From: Desulfosporosinus youngiae DSM 17734
Lineage (GTDB): Bacteria; Bacillota; Desulfitobacteriia; Desulfitobacteriales; Desulfitobacteriaceae
Direction: 5' to 3'
NCBI RefSeq assembly: GCF_000244895.1
Contig: NZ_CM001441.1
Location: 2,748,226-2,812,225 of the forward strand
Length of the DNA stretch: 64,000 nt
The position numbers and the translations under genes were made by a program. This document shows positions 25,425-33,788 of this stretch, piece by piece (the stretch's first letter is position 1; each line of letters starts with the position of its first letter). A model generated the notes under the pieces. The model worked only from the letters and a program-made list of their open reading frames with translations. It searched no databases and was not told the origin of the DNA.

Positions 25425-26543
25425 ATGCATGGCGGAAATCTCCGCAGAGCCCAGGAATTGTATGGACTGGACTCCTTTATCGACCTCTCCGCAAATATTA
25501 ATCCGTTTGGACCCCCATCAGGGGTTTGGACTTCTTTACAAAAAGCTATGGCAGATATCGTCAATTATCCGGACCCGGAAAGCTTAGCCTTGCGCAAAAC
25601 CCTTTCCCGCCGCTTGGGTCAGCCCCTCGAATGGATTATGGCGGGTAATGGGGCAGGGGAATTGATATTTACGATTCTGCAGGCCTTGAAGCCTCAAAAG
25701 GTGGTTATTCCGATTCCAACCTTTAGTGAATATGAACGGGCTGCGCGAGCGGTTGGGTCTGAAATAGAGTATATTCCTCTTGGCCCTGAAGGGTGGGCAA
25801 GGTTTGGCCGAAGGGATGGGGTAAAGGAAAACCCTGATTATGAGCAGGATAACGACCAGCTGTGGCGTAAACTCCTTAAAGGGTGTGAGCTGCTCTTTCT
25901 CTGTTCCCCTCATAATCCCACAGGGAGCGTCCTTGAGACAGAAACCTTCGAACGAATTTTGAGATTAACGAAAGAGATAGGGTGTAAAATCCTCTTCGAT
26001 GAGTCGTTCTTTGATTTTCTGCCGGATGAGTATCGCAAGTCATCCCGTGACTATTTGGCAGCTAACGAACATCTCCTTGTTTTATACTCTTTAACGAAGT
26101 TTTTTAGTCTGCCAGGTTTGCGTTTAGGTGCGGTATTTGCCCATCCATCGTTGCTTGCGGCATGTGAGAGATATCGTGACCCTTGGTCCGTTAATGTTTT
26201 GGCTCAACAGGCAGGGATAGCGGCGCTGGAGGATTTGAAATATCCTGAGGATGTACGAAATAAGTTGGAAGAGAGCAGATTGTACTTTTATCGGGAATTT
26301 GAGTCATCCAACTTTATGAATTTACGGCTTTGGCCCGCGTCTGTTAATTTTGCTTTAATTGAAGTTTTGAACCGGAAGCCGGGAGACCTAATTGAGCATT
26401 TAGGACGTTCGGGGATTCTTGTCCGGGATTGTGCCAGCTTCGAAGGTCTGCCGGGCAATTTCATACGGGTCGCGATCAAGGATATCCCTGTCATGCAGCG
26501 GTTAATTGAGGGGCTGAGAAATTTCGTATGGGAGCAGGACTAA
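25425..26543 (+). CDS. cobD: L-threonine-O-3-phosphate decarboxylase
   Basis: A pyridoxal-phosphate enzyme of the class I/II aminotransferase fold that makes (R)-1-amino-2-propanol phosphate. From ATG 25425 the protein is 372 residues. It shows DLSANINPFGPP (about 18-29), LCSPHNPTGSV, the cofactor-contacting FDESFFDF and the lysine in YSLTKFFSLPGLRLG (about 225). A GTG at 25416 is an alternative start. It is the last gene of the cobalamin operon; its TAA is the first base triplet of a direct repeat that recurs at 27526. Confidence 0.92.
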   Translation: MHGGNLRRAQELYGLDSFIDLSANINPFGPPSGVWTSLQKAMADIVNYPDPESLALRKTLSRRLGQPLEWIMAGNGAGELIFTILQALKPQKVVIPIPTFSEYERAARAVGSEIEYIPLGPEGWARFGRRDGVKENPDYEQDNDQLWRKLLKGCELLFLCSPHNPTGSVLETETFERILRLTKEIGCKILFDESFFDFLPDEYRKSSRDYLAANEHLLVLYSLTKFFSLPGLRLGAVFAHPSLLAACERYRDPWSVNVLAQQAGIAALEDLKYPEDVRNKLEESRLYFYREFESSNFMNLRLWPASVNFALIEVLNRKPGDLIEHLGRSGILVRDCASFEGLPGNFIRVAIKDIPVMQRLIEGLRNFVWEQD

Positions 26544-26606
26544 GCGTTAATCCTAATCTAGTTAAATAGTATCAAAAAGCACTTCCTGAAAGGAGGTGCT
26601 TTTTTG
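26541..26606 (+). repeat. Direct repeat R1 with terminator
   Basis: About 65 bases, starting at the cobD stop codon, recur at 27526-27589 with two substitutions and a one-base gap. The 3' half is an intrinsic terminator: AAAAGCACTTCCT pairs with AGGAGGTGCTTTTTT (26574-26605). Confidence 0.9.
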
Positions 26607-26741
26607 ATCAGAGGTGTAGTACTATTTCAGATTTGACCTGACTTTCGTCTGGCCTAGCATGGAATTATTTTTTATAGAGGGACAATATTGTCTTGAAAAA
26701 GTATAAGTTCTATTGCCAAAATTATATTTGGAACTTAGGAA

Positions 26742-26770
26742 TTGCACCGGTCCTTATGTTGTAGTATGCT
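26742..26770 (+). promoter_or_regulatory. Sigma-A-type promoter for the toxin-antitoxin pair
   Basis: TTGCAC (26742-26747) and TATGCT (26765-26770) with a 17-base spacer lie about 50 bases before the antitoxin start. Confidence 0.5.
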
Positions 26771-26818
26771 AGAGGTAAAGAAAGTAAAGAAGTAAGGACG
26801 TTGAAAGGTGGTTATGTT

Positions 26819-27082
26819 GTGGAAGTATCAAGGATTAGTTCTAAAGGACAGGTAACGATTCCAAAAACAATTCGAGAATTACTAAACTTAAATGAGGGTG
26901 ATCGGGTTGCCTTCATAGAAGATGATGGTAAAGTTGTGATCACTAAGGCAAGTTTAATTGCCTTACGTGAACTACAAGATGCTTTAAGTAAAGATGCTCA
27001 GGAGAAAGGTATCATCGAAGAAGAGCTTCTAAATGAATTAGAAGTAGTTCGGGAGGAAATGTGGAATGAACGGAAAAAGTAA
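26819..27082 (+). CDS. AbrB/MazE-type antitoxin
   Basis: An 87-residue swapped-hairpin (SpoVT-AbrB) DNA-binding protein beginning MEVSRISSKGQVTIPKTIREL from GTG 26819, with GGTGG as ribosome site; TTG 26801 in frame is less likely. The N-terminal half binds DNA; the acidic C-terminal helix (about 50-87) should wrap the toxin. The gene overlaps the PIN gene by 17 bases, the usual antitoxin-first layout, and the pair probably represses its own promoter. Confidence 0.85.
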   Translation: MEVSRISSKGQVTIPKTIRELLNLNEGDRVAFIEDDGKVVITKASLIALRELQDALSKDAQEKGIIEEELLNELEVVREEMWNERKK

Positions 27083-27506
27083 TGCCTTGCGGGTATTTAT
27101 TGATTCCAACATTCTGGTGTCGGCCGTTTTATCTAATTCATCCCTATCCAGTAAACTATTAACTCTAATCATTGAGGAACACCATTTAATCATTTGCAGC
27201 TATTCAATCACTGAGGTCTCCAAAGTCATTAACCGTAAATTTCCTAAGCATATTTCTAAATGGGATAAATTTCTTACCACTCTAGAATTTGAAATAGCCT
27301 ATACGCCCTCAGACTTGTCTACTGTGAGCGTTCCATATATAAGGGATCCAAAGGATATACCCATTTTAGTTTCTGCGATGGTATCCCAACCCGATATTCT
27401 TATCACTGGAGACATGGATTTTCATACTCCGGAAATTCAAGAATTTTTTACGATAATGACTCCGGTTGATTTTCTTAACGCTTTTTCTAGCTACATAAAT
27501 CAGTGA
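27066..27506 (+). CDS. PIN domain toxin (VapC-like ribonuclease)
   Basis: A 146-residue PIN-domain protein. Acidic metal ligands are in FIDSNILVSAV (Asp near residue 13), the central DPKDIPIL (about 98-105) and ITGDMDF (about 116-122). It would cut RNA, possibly tRNA, when free of the antitoxin. ATG 27066 lies inside the antitoxin gene and is preceded by GGAGGAAATGTG. It belongs to the group of putative toxins paired with AbrB antitoxins rather than classical VapB. Confidence 0.83.
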   Translation: MNGKSNALRVFIDSNILVSAVLSNSSLSSKLLTLIIEEHHLIICSYSITEVSKVINRKFPKHISKWDKFLTTLEFEIAYTPSDLSTVSVPYIRDPKDIPILVSAMVSQPDILITGDMDFHTPEIQEFFTIMTPVDFLNAFSSYINQ

Positions 27507-27525
27507 GCTGAAAAATCATTAAGGA

Positions 27526-27589
27526 TAAGCGTAAATCCTAATCTAGCTAAATAGTATCAAAAAGCACTTCCTGAAGGAGGTGCTTTTTT
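27526..27589 (+). repeat. Direct repeat R2 with terminator
   Basis: This is the second copy of the sequence at 26541-26606, with the same hairpin (AAAAGCACTTCCT/AGGAGGTGCTTTTT). The two copies bracket the toxin-antitoxin pair exactly. Confidence 0.9.
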
Positions 27590-27738
27590 AGTTAAGATAC
27601 ATCAATATAAAACAAAAAAATCCATGGGCTAACGGCAGATTTAAGAATAGAATTTATATTACAAAAACAACACTCAAAGAGTAATTCAAGAATCTATACA
27701 ACCAAACGAGATCTGAATAAAAATGAGGAGGAACTTAC

Positions 27739-28542
27739 ATGTTAGTTGTCGGAGAATTAATTAATGCCAGCCGTAAGGCAATTGGAGAAGCCATCAAAGC
27801 ACAAGATGCAGATTATATTCAGAAGGTAGCAAAAGATGAGTTTGAAGCCGGAGCAGACTATATTGATGTCAATGCCGGTATCTTTGTCGGTAAAGAACCC
27901 GAATATCTGCAATGGCTCGTGAAAACAGTTCAGGAAGTCGTCGATGCACCCTGCTGTATTGACAGCCCAGATCCCAAGGCTATCGAGGCAGCTTTATCTA
28001 TACACAAGGGAACAGCCATGATCAACTCCATTTCCCTCGAAAAAGAGCGTTATGATGCCTTAATGCCGGTTGTCGCCGGAACGAACTTGAAAGTTGTAGC
28101 GCTTTGCATGAGTGATGATGGAATGCCGGAAACTATGGATGCCCGCTTAAAAATTGCTGAAAAACTCATTGATGGGCTTGTTAAAAACAATGTGCCCCTG
28201 AGTAACATTTATGTCGATCCCTTAGTTCAGCCAATCTCGGTTAACAGCACCTTTGCGGTTGAATTTATTAATTCAGTTGAAGCCATTATGACCCAGTTTA
28301 AAGGAGTCCATACAATCTGCGGACTTTCTAACGTATCCTATGGTTTGCCGGTGCGGAAATTCATGAATCATGCCTTTGCCATTATGGCTATCGGCAAGGG
28401 GCTGGATGGTTTGATTATTAATCCGCTGGATCAAATGATGATGGCTAGCTTAATTACAGCTGAAGCACTGGCCGGTCGGGATAATTTCTGCGTCAAGTAT
28501 CTGAAAGCATTCCGCAATAAGCAATTTGACTTCTTAGGCTAA
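27739..28542 (+). CDS. Methyltetrahydrofolate:corrinoid methyltransferase (pterin-binding)
   Basis: A 267-residue pterin-binding TIM barrel like AcsE/MtgA and the MtaA-equivalent of acetogens. Landmarks are VVGELINASRKAI at the start, EAGADYIDVNAGIF (about 36-49), PCCIDSPDPKAIEAAL (about 72-88) and the asparagine-rich MINSISLEKERY. It would move the methyl group between the corrinoid protein MtaC and tetrahydrofolate, linking methanol to the Wood-Ljungdahl methyl branch. ATG 27739 follows GAGGAGG. It has its own terminator and is separated from mtaCB by a minus-strand gene. Confidence 0.87.
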   Translation: MLVVGELINASRKAIGEAIKAQDADYIQKVAKDEFEAGADYIDVNAGIFVGKEPEYLQWLVKTVQEVVDAPCCIDSPDPKAIEAALSIHKGTAMINSISLEKERYDALMPVVAGTNLKVVALCMSDDGMPETMDARLKIAEKLIDGLVKNNVPLSNIYVDPLVQPISVNSTFAVEFINSVEAIMTQFKGVHTICGLSNVSYGLPVRKFMNHAFAIMAIGKGLDGLIINPLDQMMMASLITAEALAGRDNFCVKYLKAFRNKQFDFLG

Positions 28543-28561
28543 TTGGCCTGAGAGATTGTTT

Positions 28562-28600
28562 GGGCTGTAACAAATTCAGAGTTTGTTGCAGCCCTGTTTC
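28562..28600 (+). terminator. Intrinsic terminator
   Basis: GGGCTGTAACAAA and TTTGTTGCAGCCC form a long stem with a 7-base loop, followed by TGTTTC, directly after the methyltransferase. Confidence 0.8.
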
Positions 28601-28613
28601 ATTTAAGTCCCCG

Positions 28614-28668
28614 CTTGTATAAGGATAGGAAAAATCCACCTCTCCTTATACAAGAGGTGGATTTTTCC
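28614..28668. terminator. Overlapping, mutually exclusive hairpins
   Basis: Stem 1 pairs 28614-28625 with 28643-28654 (12 perfect pairs, CTTGTATAAGGA). Stem 2 pairs 28628-28643 with 28655-28668 region (GGAAAAATCCACCTCT with AGGTGGATTTTTCC) and looks like a terminator in both directions. The two cannot form together. Confidence 0.65.
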
Positions 28669-28722
28669 AGGTTTAAGCCGGGGGATTCATCAGCCAAGAA
28701 GTGTTCTTTTGGAGACCAGTGG

Positions 28723-29619
28723 TTACTGAAAGGCGGCAGTCAGTTTATCTTTGGCCAACTTTTTACCGATAAAACTCACAACACCCGACGCGGAACTGGT
28801 GGATTCTGATATGGTATATTGACCGTCTACATAATTAAATTCAAAGAAGCGATCCCCCGAATTAAGAATTCCTTTGCCACGGATGACATTTCCAAATCCG
28901 CCATTTTTACAGGTTTCGAGGATATTCTCTACTTTTTCTACATCTAGAATTCTGGAGGTTTTTAGGCCGATAGAATCAAAGTTATGGCTCAAAAATAGTT
29001 TAGGGTCAGGCATTGTACATTCTTCCGGATTTTCATCAATGAGGTTCTTAATATCCGGACCCGATAGTTCGCTCCAATCCTTAGCAATAATAGGAGCCGT
29101 TAAGTTAATTCTTCGTAATTCTTTTTCGATTAGGCGAATTTCTTTATGATTTAAAAACTGGGATTTGCTGATAACCAAGGATGAGGCATAGGATATTTGA
29201 TTTTCGAAAAAGCCAGAGTAACCCTGCAGGTGCTTGGAAAAGTTTTGGGCATCTACAACCGTTGTCACAGAGTTGATAAAGCATTTGCCGGAAATCTCAG
29301 GGTATTTAAATATGTCAAGAATTTCGCCTAGGATAAATATTCCGGACGGCTCAAAGATGATCCGGTCAATTTTTTGACTTAATAGTTGTTTGAGAGTAAG
29401 AAGAAAATCCCCTTTGAGTTTACAACAGACACATCCGTTGGATAATTCATAAACCTCGAAACCTTCAATTTCCAGGACCTCCCGGTCAACATTAACTTCA
29501 CCGAAATCATTTTCAATTAAAACGATCTTTTCCTTATTGTCCAGAGATTGCAGGATTTTTTTGACTAAGGTTGTCTTGCCAGCCCCTAAAAAACCGGAGA
29601 TAATATCAAATTTGACCAT
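28723..29619 (-). CDS. CobW/G3E-family GTPase metallochaperone
   Basis: A 298-residue GTPase with Walker A GFLGAGKTT (residues 9-17), the metal-binding CXCC motif in NGCVCC (C63, C65, C66) and the late IFEPSG strand. The C-terminal CobW domain is short but present (from about 215, GGFGNVIRGKGIL). G3E GTPases load metals into enzymes; CXCC forms mainly handle zinc or cobalt. It faces the opposite way between the methyltransferase and mtaCB genes. MtaB is a zinc enzyme and MtaC carries cobalamin, so a chaperone role for this locus is an attractive inference. Confidence 0.87.
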   Translation of the reverse strand: MVKFDIISGFLGAGKTTLVKKILQSLDNKEKIVLIENDFGEVNVDREVLEIEGFEVYELSNGCVCCKLKGDFLLTLKQLLSQKIDRIIFEPSGIFILGEILDIFKYPEISGKCFINSVTTVVDAQNFSKHLQGYSGFFENQISYASSLVISKSQFLNHKEIRLIEKELRRINLTAPIIAKDWSELSGPDIKNLIDENPEECTMPDPKLFLSHNFDSIGLKTSRILDVEKVENILETCKNGGFGNVIRGKGILNSGDRFFEFNYVDGQYTISESTSSASGVVSFIGKKLAKDKLTAAFQ

Positions 29620-30081
29620 AAACCAGTCCCCCTCTGTGTTTGTATCTATATGAAGTAAGCTTAATGATAATTGATTAATGATTCCATGGATTATTCTATA
29701 GTAATAAGGATTTTACAATTGGCTTTTGCAGGATAGTCCCGCTTTTATGGGATTTAACACAGCATTTATCACTTTGCAGGACACTTATCTTTCAAGAGAT
29801 TCACGTTTCGGCCCAGATTAACAGGTTAAGATTTATCCATATAAAACAAGATCGTCCATAGCGGAAAGAGGCAATTAAATACTAAAATAATGTCAATGAA
29901 ACAAATCAAAACCTTTTGAACATTCTTTCCATTCCGGTGGATAATGAGTGAGTCTTGTTAGAAAGGAGTGACAAAAGGAACGAGTTTGAAATCCTAGTGA
30001 GTACCTGGAAGGCAGAAGGTCGGTTTTTGTGACCTGGACAACTTAGGTAAAATCTAAAAATAACGTTTAGGGGGATATATA
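29620..30081. other. Long leader/promoter region of mtaCB
   Basis: No gene is supported. A possible promoter for mtaC is TTGAAC at 29916 with GATAAT at 29940 (18-base spacer). A ribosome-site-like GAAAGGAGTG near 29960 is not followed by a useful reading frame. The region from 29960 to 30060 is G-rich (CTGGAAGGCAGAAGGTCGG) and may form a structured leader. Confidence 0.4.
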
Positions 30082-30735
30082 ATGTTTGATTTTAAAGGAT
30101 TAAGTAATGCCGTAATCGAGGGTGACAGCGATCAAGTTCAGGCGCTGGTTAAAGAAGCCATTGACGCAAAGGTTGATCCACTCACAATTATTAATGAAGG
30201 CCTTATCGGTGGAATGAATATTGTTGGACAACGTTTTAAGGTTAATGATATGTTTGTACCGGAAGTATTAATGTCAGCCCGCTCCATGAATGAGGGCATC
30301 GAACTTGTCAAACCACTGCTGGCCGCCGGTGAAATGACCAATAAGGGTACAGTTGTTATCGGAACCGTTAAAGGAGACTTACATGATATCGGCAAGAGTT
30401 TAGTCGGAATGATGCTTGAATGCTCAGGATTCCAAGTAATCGACTTGGGTGTTGATGTCTCTCCGGAGGAATTCATCGCCGCCATTAAAGAAAACGATGG
30501 TAAAGTTATAGCCCTTTCCGCCTTGCTCACGACGACCATGCTTTCCATGAAATCAACCATTGAAGAGTGTGTGGCTCAAGGAATCCGTAACGATGTTAAA
30601 GTTATTATTGGCGGGGCACCTATATCTCAGGAATTCTCAGATCAGATTGGTGCAGATGGCTATGCCGGAGATGCTGCCGCGGCAGTAGAACTTGTAGCTA
30701 AGTTATTAGAAAATACTGATATGGTGGCACGTTAA
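30082..30735 (+). CDS. mtaC: Methanol corrinoid protein
   Basis: A 217-residue B12-binding methyl carrier. Residues 1 to about 85 are the helical cap domain (VNDMFVPEVLMSARSMNEG), and the Rossmann cobalamin domain has the lower-ligand motif DLHDIG (about residues 99-104) followed by the usual VIDLGVDV and IIGGAP. It accepts methyl from MtaB and gives it to the methyl-THF enzyme. ATG 30082 follows AGGGGG. mtaB follows 23 bases later. Confidence 0.93.
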   Translation: MFDFKGLSNAVIEGDSDQVQALVKEAIDAKVDPLTIINEGLIGGMNIVGQRFKVNDMFVPEVLMSARSMNEGIELVKPLLAAGEMTNKGTVVIGTVKGDLHDIGKSLVGMMLECSGFQVIDLGVDVSPEEFIAAIKENDGKVIALSALLTTTMLSMKSTIEECVAQGIRNDVKVIIGGAPISQEFSDQIGADGYAGDAAAAVELVAKLLENTDMVAR

Positions 30736-30758
30736 ATTTAATAATAGGAGGGACTATT

Positions 30759-32159
30759 GTGGCAAATCTTCAATTTACTGAACTCGCTTATACTAATTTA
30801 GATGAGTTTGTATACGGTCATGCTAAGAACCCCGTCGTTTGCAATAATGGAATGGTTATCGGCGGAGGGACTGTTTACCCGGAAGTAAACCTTACTCTTC
30901 CTACTATGTTAATCAGCGAAGAAACCATGCCAAAAGTATTGGCGCAATATGAAGAAATGATTCACGGTATTTGTTCGAAAGCACATGAACTGCTTGCCCC
31001 CGGAATCCTTATCGAAATCGAGCTCCTTCCTCCATGCACCTTTAATCCTCAATGGGGCATTGATGTCACTAAAGTTGTTAAAGGGGTAATGGATGAATAC
31101 AATACGAAATTTGGTTTAAAAAGCCTCTTAAGAATGACGGTTGTTGATGTCCGTGAAGGTAAGACTCTTACCCACATGTATAAAGGAGAACATTGGGATA
31201 ATGTCATTGACACCTTTAAAGGGTGTGCAGAAGCTGGGGCCGACTTCCTGGCGATTGAATCAATCGGAGGAAAGCATCTTCACGATGAAGCCGTCATGAA
31301 TGTGGACCTGCCCAGGGCTGTGTTTTCACTGGGAGTTGTAGGTTGTCGGGATATGGAAATTTTATGGGATGAAATTGTCAAAATTGCTGCTGATGCGAAC
31401 TGCATCCCTTCAGGAGACACTGCCTGCGGCTTTGCTAATACCTCTATGGTCATGGCTCACAAAAACTTTATTCCCAAAGTCTTTGCGGCTATTGACAGAG
31501 TTATGTGTGCAGTCCGTACACTTGTAGCCGTTGAACGTGGTGCTCAAGGCCCAGATAAAGACTGTGGTTATGAAGGGGTTTATCTTAAAGCGATTACTGG
31601 AAGACCTATTTCCATGGAAGGAAAAACTGCCGCTTGTGCTCACTCAAGTCATGTTGGAAATATAGCTGCATGCCTGGCTGACTGCTGGAGCAACGAATCT
31701 GTTGAAAATGTAAGATTATTGGGCGGAATGGCTCCTACGGTTTGCACAGAGCAGCTTATCTATGATTGCCGTATAATGAATGGCGCTGCATCTCGTGGAT
31801 TCGCTCTTCAAATGAGAGACATCCTGTCAGAGTCCGACCGCATGTACGATCCCCAGGCATATATCCTGGATCCTGCAGTCGTTCTGAAAATCAGTCAAGA
31901 GATTGTCAAAGGGAAGACTCACTTTGAACGGACAAAAATCGCTGCTGCCGCTACAATTAATGAATTGCGATCTGCTTTCAAAGATGGTTTGCTTCAGTTA
32001 GATGCTAAAGAATTAAAGTATCTGGATATTTTTGAGAAACAATTAAAGTCTATTCCCGATAATGAAGCTGAGTTTAGTGAATTTATGATCAAAAATAGTA
32101 CCTTAGACAAATTTGATCCTGCAAAATATGATTTTAATGCTGACTCTGCTGCAAAGTAA
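30759..32159 (+). CDS. mtaB: Methanol:corrinoid methyltransferase
   Basis: MtaB is a zinc enzyme that activates methanol and methylates MtaC. The protein is 466 residues, close to the methanogen enzyme. Candidate zinc ligands are a Glu in FLAIESIGGKH (about 167), a Cys in SGDTACGF (about 223) and a Cys in DKDCGYEG (about 269). GTG 30759 follows AGGAGGGAC. No in-frame stop codon occurs, so unlike the methylamine enzymes there is no pyrrolysine. Substrate could also be a related primary alcohol or methoxy compound, but MtaB similarity is strong. Confidence 0.92.
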   Translation: MANLQFTELAYTNLDEFVYGHAKNPVVCNNGMVIGGGTVYPEVNLTLPTMLISEETMPKVLAQYEEMIHGICSKAHELLAPGILIEIELLPPCTFNPQWGIDVTKVVKGVMDEYNTKFGLKSLLRMTVVDVREGKTLTHMYKGEHWDNVIDTFKGCAEAGADFLAIESIGGKHLHDEAVMNVDLPRAVFSLGVVGCRDMEILWDEIVKIAADANCIPSGDTACGFANTSMVMAHKNFIPKVFAAIDRVMCAVRTLVAVERGAQGPDKDCGYEGVYLKAITGRPISMEGKTAACAHSSHVGNIAACLADCWSNESVENVRLLGGMAPTVCTEQLIYDCRIMNGAASRGFALQMRDILSESDRMYDPQAYILDPAVVLKISQEIVKGKTHFERTKIAAAATINELRSAFKDGLLQLDAKELKYLDIFEKQLKSIPDNEAEFSEFMIKNSTLDKFDPAKYDFNADSAAK

Positions 32160-32449
32160 TTTTATTTAACTTAGATATACTCTCTAAAATACATTTAATG
32201 GCACCCGTGTCTCTAGCTGGCTTGATTTATAAATATGGCCTGAGGCATGAGTGCCCCTTTGAATTGAATATTTAGTTTCTAAGTGTTATAAATTATGCGA
32301 AAACTTGCTCTTCTTGTGATATACTATAAATAATCCCTTATTTCGTTTTTGAAAATGCCTTATCTGCGTCACTTTAGCAATCTTATTTCAGAAATTGATT
32401 TAATATTTGCGCATTTTTCAAGTATTAAGCCTGTTTTGGAGGTGGCAAT

Positions 32450-33769
32450 GTGAATCGAGTAGACTCCAGTCAAGAAAAGAAAATCCAGTGGCTTGAACAA
32501 CTGGTCGGACGAAATCTTTTAGACAAAATGTTATGTTCGTTTTCAAAATCGACTGGACTAAAGGCAATTCTAGTCGACAATAAGGGAAATACACTGATCT
32601 CCACCGATCATGCTATAAAAGACTGTAATTTTTGTGAAATGATAAGATCTGACAGCAATGGCGCGAAAAAATGCCAGCGTTCATACGCACGAGCATGCAC
32701 TGAAGCAGCTAAATATGGTGAGCCATATATATTCCGTTGTCACGCAGGGTTGATAATGTGGGCGGCTCCTATTTTGCTAGATCAGTATGTAGGTTCGATT
32801 ATTTGTGGCCAGGTACTTATGTGGGAACCCGAGGACTATTTTTTGGAAGAAATTGAGGAAATGGTATCGGGACTTGAAATAGACGTTGCGGCTGTCAAAT
32901 GGTCGGCTGCTCAATTAGAGATTATGTCCAGTGATAAGGTGCAGGCCGCAGCGGACCTGTTGTTTGTTGTAGCAAATCAAATTATGCAAAGCGGTATGAC
33001 CGTTCTAAAGCAGCGAAGGGAAATAACTGCCCAACAGGCTAGGCTGGCAGAAGAAATTCAGGCCCGTAAACGGGCGGAGATAGCCATGTCAACCGTTGAG
33101 TCGAGAAATTTCAGCATTAATTCTTTAGACAAAGAACATGAATTAAAGACGTTAGTACGAAATGGAGATAAGCCTAAATCCCAGCGGCTTCTGGAAAAGT
33201 TGTTAGTTGATATTTTAGCAAAAGCTCCTGATAATCTTGATACCTTAAAGACCAGAATGATGGAACTAGCGGTTATTATCTCAAGAGCAGTTGTAGATGG
33301 AGGCGCTGAGTTGACTGAAGTCCTGCAGCTAAACTCCTTATTTTATAAAGAATTGCAAGATATTAATTATCCTGATGAACTCTGCCTCTGGGCAAAAAAT
33401 ATGCTGGAAACATTTATGAACTATTCGGAAACGAACAAAATCCAAAAGAATCAGCAGGCGATTCAGAAGGCTGCTGAATTTATTCACAGGAATTATCGGA
33501 ATAAGCTGACAATAGAAGACATTGCCCAAGAAGTTTATCTAAGTCCGTGTTATGTGAGCAGAATTTTTAAACAAGGTCTGGGCTGCACTTTAATGGAATA
33601 CCTCACACAGGTAAGAGTGGAACAAGCTAAAATAATGCTGAAGAACCCTAAATATAACGTAATGCAAGTTGCTGAAGAAAGCGGTTTCGAAGATCCCGGC
33701 TACTTTACCAGAGTTTTTAAGAAGCTCGAGGGAGTTACTCCTAGTCGATTTAAACAATATGCCTTATAA
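32450..33769 (+). CDS. PocR-domain AraC-family regulator
   Basis: A 439-residue regulator. Residues about 15-190 form a PocR sensory domain with conserved cysteines (KDCNFCEMI, KKCQRSYARAC, FRCHAGL) and the IICGQVL segment; residues about 195-225 are a predicted coiled-coil; the last 100 residues are an AraC double helix-turn-helix (LTIEDIAQEVYLSPCYVSRIF and MQVAEESGFEDPGYFTRVFK). PocR domains sense small hydrocarbon ligands. The position between mtaB and a second corrinoid protein suggests it switches on methanol or other methyl-donor genes. GTG 32450 follows GGAGGTGGCA. Confidence 0.87.
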   Translation: MNRVDSSQEKKIQWLEQLVGRNLLDKMLCSFSKSTGLKAILVDNKGNTLISTDHAIKDCNFCEMIRSDSNGAKKCQRSYARACTEAAKYGEPYIFRCHAGLIMWAAPILLDQYVGSIICGQVLMWEPEDYFLEEIEEMVSGLEIDVAAVKWSAAQLEIMSSDKVQAAADLLFVVANQIMQSGMTVLKQRREITAQQARLAEEIQARKRAEIAMSTVESRNFSINSLDKEHELKTLVRNGDKPKSQRLLEKLLVDILAKAPDNLDTLKTRMMELAVIISRAVVDGGAELTEVLQLNSLFYKELQDINYPDELCLWAKNMLETFMNYSETNKIQKNQQAIQKAAEFIHRNYRNKLTIEDIAQEVYLSPCYVSRIFKQGLGCTLMEYLTQVRVEQAKIMLKNPKYNVMQVAEESGFEDPGYFTRVFKKLEGVTPSRFKQYAL

Positions 33770-33788
33770 CTAAACTACCGGGGAGTGA

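Noticed and set aside
29690-29740. Sigma-54 promoter (TTGGC...TTTTGCA) upstream of mtaC
   Set aside because: The GG and GC doublets are about 5 bases apart instead of 10, and there is no enhancer-binding regulator in the locus.
30759-32159. Possible pyrrolysine or selenocysteine readthrough in the methyltransferase
   Set aside because: No in-frame TAG or TGA interrupts mtaB; it is the methanol-type enzyme.
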